This document shows positions 8,822 through 17,921 of a stretch of DNA of 64,000 nt, piece by piece; positions within the stretch are counted from its first letter, which is position 1, and each line of letters starts with the position of its first letter. Origin of the DNA: Streptomyces sp. SID13031 (GTDB taxonomy: Bacteria > Actinomycetota > Actinomycetes > Propionibacteriales > Kribbellaceae); NCBI RefSeq assembly GCF_010548305.1, contig NZ_JAAGLV010000003.1, positions 124,001-188,000 of the forward strand, written 5' to 3'. The position numbers were made by a program, and so were the translations under genes. The notes under the pieces were generated by a model. It saw only the letters and a program-made list of their open reading frames with translations. It did no database searches and was not told the origin of the DNA.

Positions 8822-11800
8822 TCAGCGGAACTGGTAGGCCCCGATGGTGGTCTGGTCCGTCGTGTTACCGGCGGCGTCGACCAGGTGTGCCTTCAGCGAG
8901 ACCGAGCCGCCCTTCGGCGTCGCGAAGATCGCCTGGTAGCCGGAACCGACCCGGACCACGGTGGCCGACTTCCAGCTCTTGCCGTCGTCACCGGACACCT
9001 TCAGATCCAGCTTCTTCACGGCCGGCAGAGCAGCGTTGCCGGGCTGTGCCGTCAAGTGGATCGGCAGCACGGTCACGGCCGAACGCTTGACCGTGTTCTT
9101 GTTGTCCACGGCCGGCTTGTAGCCGATCGTCCGCAGAGTGATCGGCTGGACCCCGTCCGCCCCCGCCGACCGGAAGGTGAAGGTCAGGTCGATCTTGCCC
9201 GACTGCTTCGCCACCGAGGACCGGTCCAGCGAGGTGACGTACTTGTACGTCGCCTCGGCCGCCGGCAGGTCCTCGACCACCAGGTCACCGAACCAGTCGG
9301 ACTCCCCGGCGAGCTGGCCGTTGCGGTAGAGCTTGCTGCTCTGAGTGTCCGCGACGGTCACCCCGGCGTTGCCATCGGCATCCGTGGTGGAGAAGAATCC
9401 GAGCTCGAGCAGGTTGCCGGTGCGCGTCGTGTAGAACGGCGTCGGCGCGAAGACCGCCGCGTTGAAGCGCTCCTGGTACGACTTGCCCGCCCGGTACGTC
9501 TTCGTCGGACCGGTCAGCCGGGTGATGGTCTGCGGGAACGGGTCCTCCGGATCGGCACTCGGCATCAGCTCGGACACCTCGGTCGACCAGTTGACCGGCG
9601 CGTGGTCGAGGTACAGCGTCGACTTGACCGGCAGGTCATAGGTCACGATCGGCGTCCAGCCACCGCTCAGACCAGGCGCGCCCGCCGTGACGATCCGCTC
9701 GGCCTGCCGGTCCGCGGTCGCGTTGATGGACTGCTTCACCGTGGCGAGTTCCTTCGCCCGGGCGTTGCGCTGGAAGCCGGTGAAGAACACGTCCGGCTTC
9801 ACGTTCACCAGGCCGTACAGGTACGGCGTGTTGCTGTACCCGCCCTCCGGGGTCAGCTGGCCCCAGTGCGAGTTCACGTGCGAACTCATCTGCCCGGCCG
9901 GAGCAGGTCCGCCCAGGTTGGCGGAGTGCAGACCGACGAAGTCGAAGGTCAGGATGCTCGAGCTCAGGCCACCGGTCTCCTCGGTACCGAGCCGGTCGTA
10001 CCCGAGATCGCCCAGGAAGACCTTCGCGTCCTTGTTCGGCACCGTGGTGGTCACCGGCTTCGTAGTCCTGGCGTCGAACACGACCGTCTTGTCACTCGTC
10101 AGCTGCAGCAGCGGCTGGACGATCGTGTACGAGTCGTAGGCTTCCGAGCCCGGCCGCTGGACGGCCTGGTCACCCTGCAGCAGGTAGTCACCCTTGGGCA
10201 GCCGGACCTTCGACGTGCCACTGGGGTCGCCGTAGAAGTCGAACCAGGGCGCGCTGACACCGAAGACCAGGCTTCCGCCGCCTTCAGCCGCCGGCTTGCC
10301 GTCGGTACCGACGTGGTTCATCGTCAGCGTGTAGCTCTCGACCTCCTTGGTCACCGCGATCGGGGAGACCACGGTCGCACCCGCCGAGGAGGCGGTGATC
10401 CGGCCCGAGTAGATGCCGTCCGGACCGTTGTGCTTGGTGTCCGAGGTGGCCTCGACCGTCGCCGTACCACCGGCAGGAACGGTCACCGACGCAGCGCTCA
10501 GCTTGATCGAGCCGGCCGGTGCCTGAGCACCGGTCGAGTCCGTCAGGGACGCGGTGAGCGCCAGCGTGACGGCCTGGTCGCCGAGGTTGCGGTAGGTGAC
10601 CGTCTTGGTCACCGGGGCATCGTCGGTGTGCGGCCACTGCGCCGTCCCGAACGAGACACTGCCCGGCTCGGCGATGACGGACTGCTTGATCGCCTTCGCG
10701 ACGTCGATCCGGCCCGCGCCCTGCTCGAACGAGGTCTGCCCGGCAGCCACCTTGGCCGACGCCATCAACGCGCCCTTGAGCTCGGTCGCCTTCCAGGCCG
10801 GGTGCTGCTGGGCCAGGATCGCGGCGGCGCCGACGGTGTGCGGGGTCGCCATCGAAGTACCGGACAGCCGGAGGTACTTGTCGCCGACCGGTTCGCCGAT
10901 CACCGCGTCCTTGGAGCGCGCGGCGACGATGTCGACGCCGGGTGCGGTCACGTCGGGCTTGACCGCGCCATCACCGATCCGCGGTCCGCGGCTGGAGAAG
11001 TCGGCGAGCTGGTCCTGCTTGTCGACCGCGCCGACCGTCAGCGCGGCGTCCGCGCTGCCCGGCGACTCGATCGTGCTGTCCCCGAAGTACCCGCTGTTGC
11101 CGGCCGCGATCACGAACAGCGTGCCGGTCTCGGCAGTCAGCCGGTTCACCGCTTCCTCGAGCGGGTCGAGCTCCGGGGTGTCGCCGCCGCCGAGGCTGAT
11201 GTTGACGACCTTCGCCTTCACCTCGTTCGCGGCCCACTCCATCCCGCCCAGGATCGCCGACTCGGTGCAGCCGTTCAGCTCGCAGACCTTGCCGTCGTAG
11301 AGCTTCGCGTCCGGAGCGACGCCCTTGTACTTGCCGGCCGACGCCGCCGCCGTACCGGCGATGGTCGAGGCGACGTGGGTGCCGTGGCCGACCTGGTCGC
11401 CGGCGGCCTCCTCGGTGAAGTTCTTCGCGCCCGCGACCTGGGTGGCCAGGTCCGGGTGGGTGGCGTCGATCCCGGTGTCGAGGATCGCGACCGAGACGCC
11501 CTTGCCGGTGTACCCGGCCTGCCAGGCCTCCGGTGCGCCGATCTGCGGTACGGACTGGTCGAGCGAGATGTGCCGCTTGCCGTCCAGCCAGACCTTGTCG
11601 ATCCCGCTCGCCGACCGCGCGGACTGCGCGCCGGCCAGGCTCGTGCCGCTCAGAAAGGCCGCTGCCTTCGACTTGTCGACCTTGAGGGCCGCGCCGTTGA
11701 TCACCGGCAGGTTCCGGCTGACGGTCGCGCCTGCGGGAGCGGACCGGTTCGCCTTGCCCTGGTAGGTGACGACGAGCGGGATCACCTTGCTCGACTTGTC

Positions 11801-12217
11801 GTCGTAGCCGGCCTTGATCAGCCCCGCGACGTCGAACAGCCGGCTGTCCAGCTTGCCGGACGTCACCGCCGCGCTGACGTCGGACGGGATCACCAGCAGT
11901 TGGTCCTTGTGCTTGGTCGCGCGGAACGTCACGCCGCTGCGGCCCGGTCCGGGCTCGATCGACGCCTTGGCCGGATCGCCACCGTGCAGGGTGACGCGGT
12001 CACCGGTGACGAGGGTGACGACCTGGTCCGGCGCGTTGACGGCCGGTCCGGTCTTGCTTGCTGTCTTGGCGTTCGTACTGCCGGCCGGTTCCGGCCGGCT
12101 CGCCTGTGCCTGCCCGACGGCGGTGACGCCCAGGCTCAGCACGGCCAGTGAAGCGACGGCGGTCAGCCCGAGTCGCCTCGATCTGGTTCTCGCTCTGCTT
12201 GTGGTTCTGGTTGGCAC
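8822..12217 (-). CDS. Secreted S8 family serine peptidase (subtilase) 2
   Basis: 1,131 residues starting at a GTG with GGGAGGGA nine bases upstream. A twin-arginine-like, Arg-rich N-terminus (RTRSRRLGLTAVASLAV) precedes the export signal. The triad is D247 (VAILDTGIDATHPDL), H278 (GHGTHVAST) and S454 (GTSMATPHTVGAAAIL), with oxyanion N373. Domain order and long stretches are the same as in the neighbouring subtilase, including LDQSVPQIG before the protease domain and the C-terminal FATPxGxxVSLxA and GNTTDQT segments. The two enzymes probably share substrates but can be regulated separately. Upstream lies a 256-bp gap with no gene but with a short relic of the same family. Confidence 0.93.
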   Translation of the reverse strand: MPTRTTSRARTRSRRLGLTAVASLAVLSLGVTAVGQAQASRPEPAGSTNAKTASKTGPAVNAPDQVVTLVTGDRVTLHGGDPAKASIEPGPGRSGVTFRATKHKDQLLVIPSDVSAAVTSGKLDSRLFDVAGLIKAGYDDKSSKVIPLVVTYQGKANRSAPAGATVSRNLPVINGAALKVDKSKAAAFLSGTSLAGAQSARSASGIDKVWLDGKRHISLDQSVPQIGAPEAWQAGYTGKGVSVAILDTGIDATHPDLATQVAGAKNFTEEAAGDQVGHGTHVASTIAGTAAASAGKYKGVAPDAKLYDGKVCELNGCTESAILGGMEWAANEVKAKVVNISLGGGDTPELDPLEEAVNRLTAETGTLFVIAAGNSGYFGDSTIESPGSADAALTVGAVDKQDQLADFSSRGPRIGDGAVKPDVTAPGVDIVAARSKDAVIGEPVGDKYLRLSGTSMATPHTVGAAAILAQQHPAWKATELKGALMASAKVAAGQTSFEQGAGRIDVAKAIKQSVIAEPGSVSFGTAQWPHTDDAPVTKTVTYRNLGDQAVTLALTASLTDSTGAQAPAGSIKLSAASVTVPAGGTATVEATSDTKHNGPDGIYSGRITASSAGATVVSPIAVTKEVESYTLTMNHVGTDGKPAAEGGGSLVFGVSAPWFDFYGDPSGTSKVRLPKGDYLLQGDQAVQRPGSEAYDSYTIVQPLLQLTSDKTVVFDARTTKPVTTTVPNKDAKVFLGDLGYDRLGTEETGGLSSSILTFDFVGLHSANLGGPAPAGQMSSHVNSHWGQLTPEGGYSNTPYLYGLVNVKPDVFFTGFQRNARAKELATVKQSINATADRQAERIVTAGAPGLSGGWTPIVTYDLPVKSTLYLDHAPVNWSTEVSELMPSADPEDPFPQTITRLTGPTKTYRAGKSYQERFNAAVFAPTPFYTTRTGNLLELGFFSTTDADGNAGVTVADTQSSKLYRNGQLAGESDWFGDLVVEDLPAAEATYKYVTSLDRSSVAKQSGKIDLTFTFRSAGADGVQPITLRTIGYKPAVDNKNTVKRSAVTVLPIHLTAQPGNAALPAVKKLDLKVSGDDGKSWKSATVVRVGSGYQAIFATPKGGSVSLKAHLVDAAGNTTDQTTIGAYQFR

Positions 12218-12340
12218 GATGAGTCCCTCCCAATTCGGTTCCTCAACAGGTGCCGCCTCGACGCCTCACGGTGCGGATGCGCGGCGACACATACGGTGAG
12301 ACGCAGAGCCCTGCCGAACCGTTGCTCGGCCGGGAATCAT

Positions 12341-12356
12341 TTGCACGAAGATGCAA
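12341..12356. promoter_or_regulatory. TTGCA-N6-TGCAA palindrome upstream of subtilase 2
   Basis: TTGCA (12341-12345) and TGCAA (12352-12356) form an operator-sized dyad about 125 bp upstream of the subtilase 2 start, within an otherwise gene-free stretch (12218-12473). A related TTGCAC/GCAAG dyad occurs at 63921-63937. The regulator is unknown. Confidence 0.35.
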
Positions 12357-12440
12357 GTGGCTCCCGGCCTCTTGACCTGGAACGGTTCAGCCCCGTACGC
12401 CGAAGGCGCGCAGTACGGTCGGCTCCGCCGTGGCGCCGTC

Positions 12441-12470
12441 GGCACCGATCTGCGGGAGGGACTGGTCCAG
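12441..12470 (-). pseudogene. Short relic resembling the subtilase LDQSVPQIG segment
   Basis: Read on the minus strand, these 30 bases encode LDQSLPQIGA, nearly identical in DNA and protein to the segment before the protease domain in both neighbouring subtilases. The frame has no start or signal and ends at a TGA after some 17 unrelated codons. It looks like debris from a further subtilase copy, but the match is short and chance cannot be excluded. Confidence 0.35.
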
Positions 12471-12473
12471 CGG

Positions 12474-12752
12474 TCAGTTAGGGATGATGAGGCTCAGGAT
12501 GCCGATGGCCGCGCCGACGCCGAGCAGCAGGAGGATGTCGAACATCCGGCCGCGGACGCGGAGCAGGCCGGCCGCGGAGTCGCTGAGACCGGCCCGCAGC
12601 AGGGCGGCGAGCAGGACGCCGCCGGCGAAGATCAGACCGCCGTTACGCCAGTCGTAGAAGGTCAGGACGACCAGGCCGGTGATCGCCACCAGGCCAGACA
12701 GCACCAGCGGCCATTCACTGCGCCGCTCTGATGTCACAGGGTCCGCTGCCAT
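12474..12752 (-). CDS. DUF3017 small membrane protein
   Basis: 92 residues with three hydrophobic segments (WPLVLSGLVAITGLVVLTF, LIFAGGVLLAALLRAGL, FDILLLLGVGAAIGILSLI). This is the DUF3017 family, which in actinobacteria typically follows folD; its function is unknown. The ATG overlaps the folD stop by one base (TGATG), so translation is probably coupled. A TTG three bases upstream is a less likely start. Confidence 0.85.
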   Translation of the reverse strand: MAADPVTSERRSEWPLVLSGLVAITGLVVLTFYDWRNGGLIFAGGVLLAALLRAGLSDSAAGLLRVRGRMFDILLLLGVGAAIGILSLIIPN

Positions 12753-13627
12753 CAACCGGCTGTGCCTTGTCGGGCCGATTGGGCCGCCTCGGCCGCCTCG
12801 ACGACGTTGGTCAGCAGCATCGCGCGCGTCATCGGCCCGATCCCGCCCGGCATCGGCGCGATCCAGCTCGCCACCTCGCGGGCCGCGGCGTCGATGTCGC
12901 CGACGATCTTGCCCTCGGCGTTGCGGCTGGTGCCGACGTCCAGCAGGACGGCGCCCGGCTTGACCATGTCGGCGGTGATCAGCCCGGCCGATCCCGCGGC
13001 GGCGATCACGATGTCACCGGTCCGCACGACGGCGGCCAGGTCCTTGGTGCCGGTGTGGCACTGGGTCACGGTCGCGTTCTCGGTCCGCCGGGTGAAGAGC
13101 AAGCCCATCGGGCGACCCGCCGTCACGCCCCGGCCGACGACGACCACGTGCGCCCCGGCGATCGGTACGTCGTACCGGCGGAGGATCTCCACGCAGCCCT
13201 TGGGGGTGCAGGGCAACGGCCCGTCCTGGCCGAGGACGAGCTTGCCGAGGCTCATCGGGTGCAGCCCGTCGGCGTCCTTGACCGGGTCGATCAGGCCGAG
13301 GATCTCGTTGGTGTCGACGTGCTTGGGCAGCGGGAGCTGGACGATGAAACCGGTGCAGTCCGGGTTCTCGTTCAGCTCGACCACCTTGGCCGCGATCTCG
13401 TCCTGGGTCGCCGTGTCGGGCAGCTCGACCTGGATCGAGGAGATCCCGACCGCCGCGCAGTCGCGGTGCTTACCGGCCACGTAGGCCCGGCTGCCCGGAT
13501 CCTCGCCGACCAGGATCGTGCCGAGCCCAGGCACGACGCCCTGCTCGGCCAGTTTCGCCACCCGGACGGCGAGCTCGCTCTTGATCGCCGCCGCCGTCGC
13601 TTTTCCGTCCAGAATCTCCGCCGTCAC
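12752..13627 (-). CDS. folD: Bifunctional methylenetetrahydrofolate dehydrogenase/cyclohydrolase
   Basis: 291 residues; interconverts 5,10-methylene-THF, 5,10-methenyl-THF and 10-formyl-THF in one-carbon metabolism. The start is the GTG at 13627, matching the family N-terminus ([15 protein letters not shown]); the longer frame runs back through the tetR promoter. Key motifs are [10 protein letters not shown] with the catalytic Tyr and Lys of the YxxxK pair, [10 protein letters not shown] and [11 protein letters not shown]. The dinucleotide-binding motif reads [14 protein letters not shown]. The purine genes purN/purH at 21.6-23.8 kb use its product, although they are not adjacent. It is divergent from the tetR gene. 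Confidence 0.95.
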   Translation of the reverse strand: MTAEILDGKATAAAIKSELAVRVAKLAEQGVVPGLGTILVGEDPGSRAYVAGKHRDCAAVGISSIQVELPDTATQDEIAAKVVELNENPDCTGFIVQLPLPKHVDTNEILGLIDPVKDADGLHPMSLGKLVLGQDGPLPCTPKGCVEILRRYDVPIAGAHVVVVGRGVTAGRPMGLLFTRRTENATVTQCHTGTKDLAAVVRTGDIVIAAAGSAGLITADMVKPGAVLLDVGTSRNAEGKIVGDIDAAAREVASWIAPMPGGIGPMTRAMLLTNVVEAAEAAQSARQGTAG

Positions 13628-13682
13628 AACACCGGAGTCTGCCAGGCCCGGCGGCGGTGACGTGAACTGGAGCACAATACTG

Positions 13683-13692
13683 ACCGATCGGT
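13683..13692. promoter_or_regulatory. Palindromic TetR-type operator candidate
   Basis: The perfect palindrome ACCGATCGGT lies 35 bp upstream of the tetR start, within the 100-bp folD/tetR intergenic region. TetR regulators commonly bind such dyads near their own promoter, so autoregulation and control of the adjacent exporter are likely. Confidence 0.5.
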
Positions 13693-13727
13693 TGAAAACT
13701 GGCCGCGCGGTCAGGAGGATGGGTTCC

Positions 13728-14279
13728 ATGGCAGCTACCACCGTCCGGGATCGGACCCGGCGCGAGATCGTCCAGCAGGCGATGGCTCTGTTCCAGAGCA
13801 ACGGCTACACGGCGACCTCGCTGCAGGACATCGCGACCGCGACCGGCTGCTCCAAGGCGACCGTGCTCTATCACTTCAACGGGAAGGCCGCGGTGCTCGC
13901 CGCGGTCCTCGAACCGTCGCACGCCGGGCTGGTGAAACTGCTCGCCGAGGTGTCGCCACTGCCCGCTGCCGAGGCGCAGCGGATCGCGATCAAGCGGTTC
14001 GTCGAACTCGCCGTCGAGTTCCGGGGAGTGATCAGCGTGCTGCAGGACGTGCTGCCGACGATGGACGAGATGCCTGAGTTCACAGATCTGATCAGTAGAG
14101 GCATCCAGCTCACCGTGATCATGGCCGGCGGCCCGGACGACCAGCTCGAGCTCGGTCTGACCAAGTTCGCCGTCAACGGGTTGCTCGCCGAATGCCGGCA
14201 TTCGGGCGAGCGCACCGATGCCGAGTTGCAGGCGTTGTGCGACACGGCCCTGCAGCGACTACTTCGGCTACCCAGCTGA
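13728..14279 (+). CDS. TetR family transcriptional regulator of the MMPL exporter
   Basis: 183 residues. The ATG at 13728 lies nine bases after GGAGG; an in-frame ATG at 13719 abuts the GGAGG and is unlikely. The N-terminal helix-turn-helix is typical ([23 protein letters not shown], residues roughly 27-49), followed by a helical ligand-binding domain. It is 52 bp upstream of the MMPL transporter in the same direction, so it most probably represses that exporter and releases it on binding a transported compound. Confidence 0.9.
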   Translation: MAATTVRDRTRREIVQQAMALFQSNGYTATSLQDIATATGCSKATVLYHFNGKAAVLAAVLEPSHAGLVKLLAEVSPLPAAEAQRIAIKRFVELAVEFRGVISVLQDVLPTMDEMPEFTDLISRGIQLTVIMAGGPDDQLELGLTKFAVNGLLAECRHSGERTDAELQALCDTALQRLLRLPS

Positions 14280-14331
14280 ACCCCCGCCCTACTCCCCTGC
14301 CTGCCCGCACCAGTGAAACGGACGCATCCTG

Positions 14332-16503
14332 ATGGCCAATCTCCTGTACCGGCTCGGCCGGTTCTCCTACCAGCGGCGGCGGCTCGTCGCGGCGATCTGG
14401 ACCTTCGTCCTGGTCCTGCTCGGTGTGGGCGCGCTGACGCTCGGCGCCGGGACCACGAACGCCTTCTCGATCCCCGGGACCGAGTCGCAGCGGGCACTGG
14501 ACGCACTGCAGAAGGACCTGCCGGCCGCGAGCGGCGCCTCGTCCTCCGTGGTGGTGAAGGCGCCTGACGGCAAGAAGCTGACGGATCCGGCGGTGAAGGC
14601 GGCGGTCGGCGCGACCGTGGCGAAGGTCGCGCAGGTTCCCGAGGTGATCGCGGCGATCGATCCCTTCACCAGCAAGGCGATCAGCCCGGACGGGACGACG
14701 GCGCTGATCAGCGTCCAGTTCGACAAGGCCGCTGACGAGCTGTCCAAGGAAAGTACCGAGGCTTACGACAACCTGGCCTCGCTCAGTACGGGTGATCTGC
14801 AGGTCGTACCAGGCGGTCAGATCGTCGGCGGGCCACCGGCGATCGGTTCGACCGAGGCGATCGGCGTCGCGGTCGCGGCGCTCGTCCTGGTGATCACCTT
14901 CGGGTCGCTGGTCGCGGCCGGGATGACGTTGCTGACCGCGCTGCTCGGCGTACTCGCCGGGATGGCCGGGTTGTTCATCGTCACCTCCTTCGTGGACGTC
15001 TCGTCGACCGCGCCGATCCTGGCGCTGATGCTCGGGCTCGCGGTGGGGATCGACTATGCGTTGTTCATCAGCTCGCGGCACCGCACCCAACTCGCCGCTG
15101 GGATGGATGAAGAGGAATCCGTCGCACGGGCGACCGCGACGGCCGGGTCGGCGGTGATGTTCGCGGGGGCGACCGTGGTGATCGCGCTGGCCGGGTTGAG
15201 CGTGGTCGGCGTTCCGTTCCTGACCGCGATGGGGCTTGCCGCGGCGGGAACGGTGCTGACCGCAGTACTGGTTGCGCTGACTCTGGGGCCGGCTCTGCTC
15301 GGCTTCATGGGCCGGAAGGTTCTGCCGCGCAAGATCCGGAAGACGGCTGCTGCTCCTGCGGCCGAGGGCTTCGGGTTCCGCTGGGCCCGGTTGGTGACGC
15401 GGTTCCGGATCCCGATCGTTGCCGTGGGCATCATCGGGCTCGGCGTCCTGGCGATCCCGACGCAGGACATGCAACTCGCACTGCCTGATGGCGCGACGGC
15501 TGCGGCCGGCACGAACCAGCGGGTGGCGTATGACTTGTCCGCGGCCGCCTTCGGTGCCGGCTCGAACGGACCGCTGGTCGTGGTCGTGAAGAGCGGCGAC
15601 GCGGCGACGTCCGGCGCTGTCGTCGAGCAGGTGATGGGCAAGGCCAAGGGGCTGGCCGACGTGATCGCCGTACAGCCTGGTCCGGCGAGCAAGGACGGCG
15701 CGACCCAGTTGGTCACCGTGATCCCGAAGAGTGGGCCGGCCACGGAGCAGACCGCCGACCTGGTGAAGGATCTGCGGGCAGCGATTCACCCGCTGGAGAC
15801 CGGTGGGACGACGGTCTCGGTCACCGGGAACACCGCGGTCGGCGTGGACGTGTCGAACAAACTGACCGCCGCGCTGCCGGTCTACCTGCTGGTCGTGATC
15901 GGGTTGTCGTTCCTGCTGTTGCTGCTGGCGTTCCGGTCGATCCTGGTCCCGCTGAAGGCGACGCTCGGCTTCCTGCTGACGATCGGCGCGACCTTCGGGA
16001 TCACCGTCGGCGTCTTCCAGAAGGGCTGGGGCGCATCCCTGCTCGGCATCGACTCGCCCGGGCCGCTGGTCAGCTTCCTGCCGATCATCATGATGGGCAT
16101 CCTGTTCGGGCTGGCGATGGACTACGAGGTGTTCATCGTGTCCCGGGTCCGGGAGGAGTTCGTGCACGGCAAGCACGCGACCGAGGCGACGATCCAGGGC
16201 GTCGGTCACGGCGCCCGGGTGGTGACGGCGGCGGCGCTGATCATGGCGGCGGTGTTCGCCGGCTTCATCCTGGTCGAGGACCCGATCATCAAGACGATCG
16301 GCTTCGGGCTGACCATCGGCGTCCTGATCGACGCCTTCGTGGTCCGGATGTCCATCGTCCCGGCGGTACTCTCCCTCCTCGGCGACCGGGCCTGGTCCTT
16401 CCCGAAGTGGCTCGACCGGATCACCCCGAAGGTCGACATCGAAGGCGAGTCCCTCCAGATCCCCCCGAAGCCGACCGAGAAGGAACTCGTCACCGTCGAC
16501 TGA
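14332..16503 (+). CDS. MMPL/RND family transporter
   Basis: 723 residues with the MMPL topology: one N-terminal membrane segment (LVAAIWTFVLVLLGVGALTL), a periplasmic-type loop, a block of five or six helices, then the same pattern repeated. Typical intramembrane motifs are LALMLGLAVGIDYALFI and MMGILFGLAMDYEVFIVSR, carrying the conserved acidic residues for proton coupling. MMPL proteins export lipids, siderophores or drugs; the substrate here is unknown. Length is normal for the actinobacterial family. It is adjacent to a TetR gene, as usual for drug-inducible exporters, and ends in a terminator hairpin. Confidence 0.92.
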   Translation: MANLLYRLGRFSYQRRRLVAAIWTFVLVLLGVGALTLGAGTTNAFSIPGTESQRALDALQKDLPAASGASSSVVVKAPDGKKLTDPAVKAAVGATVAKVAQVPEVIAAIDPFTSKAISPDGTTALISVQFDKAADELSKESTEAYDNLASLSTGDLQVVPGGQIVGGPPAIGSTEAIGVAVAALVLVITFGSLVAAGMTLLTALLGVLAGMAGLFIVTSFVDVSSTAPILALMLGLAVGIDYALFISSRHRTQLAAGMDEEESVARATATAGSAVMFAGATVVIALAGLSVVGVPFLTAMGLAAAGTVLTAVLVALTLGPALLGFMGRKVLPRKIRKTAAAPAAEGFGFRWARLVTRFRIPIVAVGIIGLGVLAIPTQDMQLALPDGATAAAGTNQRVAYDLSAAAFGAGSNGPLVVVVKSGDAATSGAVVEQVMGKAKGLADVIAVQPGPASKDGATQLVTVIPKSGPATEQTADLVKDLRAAIHPLETGGTTVSVTGNTAVGVDVSNKLTAALPVYLLVVIGLSFLLLLLAFRSILVPLKATLGFLLTIGATFGITVGVFQKGWGASLLGIDSPGPLVSFLPIIMMGILFGLAMDYEVFIVSRVREEFVHGKHATEATIQGVGHGARVVTAAALIMAAVFAGFILVEDPIIKTIGFGLTIGVLIDAFVVRMSIVPAVLSLLGDRAWSFPKWLDRITPKVDIEGESLQIPPKPTEKELVTVD

Positions 16504-16506
16504 CGG

Positions 16507-16529
16507 CGAGCCCACCACTGGTGGGCTCG
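16507..16529 (+). terminator. Terminator hairpin after the MMPL gene
   Basis: An 11-bp inverted repeat, CGAGCCCACCA and its complement, begins three bases after the TGA. The arms are only one base apart, so the real loop must take a few bases from the stem. Confidence 0.65.
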
Positions 16530-16614
16530 TGGGTTCAAGGGAACCTTTTGTCGCCAGGTGCAAGTTTGTGTCCACCTAAGCCCTTCCCTCAAAGGGATCC
16601 TGGCTCGGCTGGCT

Positions 16615-16715
16615 GTCCCGAGCGACAGGACATAGTCGGCCGTTCGGCCGGCCGCCACGCTCACGAAGGCTGCGGCCGGCGGCGGTACAGGCACTATGTC
16701 CTGTCGGTCGGGACA
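16615..16715. repeat. Imperfect 23-bp inverted repeat in a 350-bp gene-free gap
   Basis: Bases 16615-16637 (beginning TGTCCCGAGCG) are the complement of 16693-16715 (ending GGTCGGGACA) with one mismatch. The 55-bp centre also contains complementary GGCCGG/CCGGCC tracts, so the whole 101 bp can fold into one long stem. No ORF fits it and no clear target duplication flanks it. It may be a small non-autonomous mobile element or a structured RNA. Confidence 0.6.
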
Positions 16716-16803
16716 CCGGGGACAGAGCGCGAACCCCAGGATCCATCTCCCAACAGGCTCTGGTGGGTTTGCGGCGCTTGGAATGCCTCAGGGGTTGCCG
16801 GGG

Positions 16804-16832
16804 TTGAGCTGGGTAGTTTATTCTTTAACTAT
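16804..16832 (+). promoter_or_regulatory. Promoter and dyad operator of the pirin gene
   Basis: TTGAGC (16804-16809), a 17-bp spacer and AACTAT (16827-16832) form a plausible promoter in a notably AT-rich patch. Inside it TAGTT (16814-16818) and AACTA (16827-16831) form a dyad that overlaps the -10, a likely repressor site (MarR-type regulators often control pirins; which one is unknown). Confidence 0.5.
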
Positions 16833-16851
16833 CCCGACCAAGGAGCCGACC

Positions 16852-17838
16852 ATGCCCGCCGTCACCGTCAGCGACATCACCGTCCTGCCGCGCGTCCACC
16901 AGCCCGACCCGGCCGTCGCGAACGAGCGGAAGGTCCGGTCGGTCACCTCTGCGCCGAGCGGCTACGAGGGCGAGGGGTTCCCGGTACGCCGCGCGTTCGC
17001 GGGCGTCGACATGTCAGACCTGGACCCGTTCATCCACATGGACCAGATGGGCGAGGTCGAGTACGCGCCGGGCGAGCCCAAGGGCACCCCGTGGCACCCG
17101 CACCGTGGCTTCGAGACCGTCACGTACATGCTTGACGGGATCATGGAGCACCAGGACTCGCAGGGTGGCGGCGGCGTCATCTCCAACGGCGACACCCAGT
17201 GGATGACGGCCGGCAGTGGACTGCTGCACATCGAGACCCCACCGGAGCACCTGGTGCTGAGCGGTGGGCTCTTCCACGGCATCCAGCTCTGGGTGAACCT
17301 GCCCAAGGCGCAGAAGTGGGCAGCTCCGAAGTACCAGGACATCCGCGGGGGCGACTCGGCACTGCTGTCGACGGCCGACGGCGGCGCGCTGATCCGCGTT
17401 ATCGCGGGCACCGTCGACGGACATGAAGGTCCCGGCTCGACCAATACCCCGATCACCCTCGTACACGCGACGGTCAGCCCGGGCGCCGAGCTGGTCCTGC
17501 CCTGGCAGCCCGACTACAACGCGCTCGTCTACGTGCTCGCGGGCCAGGGCACGGTCGGCGCCGAGCACCGCCCGATCCGCAAAGGTCAGCTCGCCCTCTT
17601 CGGCCCCGGCGACACGATCCGTACCGCGGCCGCGCTGTCGCAGCCGTCAGCGGAGCCCAACCTCGACGTCCTCATCCTCGGCGGCCGCCCGATCCGCGAG
17701 CCGATCGCGATGGCCGGCCCGTTCGTGATGAACACCCGCGAAGAGGTCATCCAGGCCTTCGAAGACTTCCAGGCCGGCAAACTCGGCTCCATCCCCGCCG
17801 TCCACGGCCTCGGCACCGACCTCCACGAGTCCAACTGA
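16852..17838 (+). CDS. Pirin family protein (bicupin)
   Basis: 328 residues; the ATG at 16852 has AAGGAG six bases upstream, and the frame before it is non-coding. The N-terminal cupin carries the pirin metal site: PHRGFETVTYML with two histidines and GDTQWMTAGSGLLHIE with another His and Glu. A C-terminal pirin domain follows (FVMNTREEVIQAFEDFQAGKLG). Pirins are cytoplasmic iron-containing proteins, some with quercetinase activity and some regulating metabolic enzymes; which applies is not known. A dispersed hairpin element separates it from the convergent glycosyltransferase. Confidence 0.92.
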   Translation: MPAVTVSDITVLPRVHQPDPAVANERKVRSVTSAPSGYEGEGFPVRRAFAGVDMSDLDPFIHMDQMGEVEYAPGEPKGTPWHPHRGFETVTYMLDGIMEHQDSQGGGGVISNGDTQWMTAGSGLLHIETPPEHLVLSGGLFHGIQLWVNLPKAQKWAAPKYQDIRGGDSALLSTADGGALIRVIAGTVDGHEGPGSTNTPITLVHATVSPGAELVLPWQPDYNALVYVLAGQGTVGAEHRPIRKGQLALFGPGDTIRTAAALSQPSAEPNLDVLILGGRPIREPIAMAGPFVMNTREEVIQAFEDFQAGKLGSIPAVHGLGTDLHESN

Positions 17839-17849
17839 CCCGTCGAAAG

Positions 17850-17902
17850 CGTTGCGTCCGAAGAACCCGAGGCACCTGACCCCAGGTTCTTCGGACGCAA
17901 CG
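17850..17902. repeat. Dispersed CGTCCGAAGAAC hairpin, copy 2
   Basis: CGTTGCGTCCGAAGAACC (17850-17867) pairs perfectly with 17885-17902 across a 17-nt centre. Compared with copy 1, the stem pair T-A/A-T near the base is replaced by a G-C pair (TGCGTCC with GGACGCA), a compensatory change. It lies between the convergent pirin and glycosyltransferase genes. Confidence 0.85.
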
Positions 17903-17921
17903 TAGGTGGAAGCTCCGAGGG

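Noticed and set aside
8885..12151. Plus-strand open frame of 1,088 codons opposite the second subtilase
   Set aside because: Antisense shadow of a high-GC gene; no domain, no ribosome site.
14173..16575. Minus-strand open frame of 800 codons opposite the MMPL gene
   Set aside because: Composition is Arg/Asp/Gln-rich shadow; MMPL motifs on the plus strand are clear.
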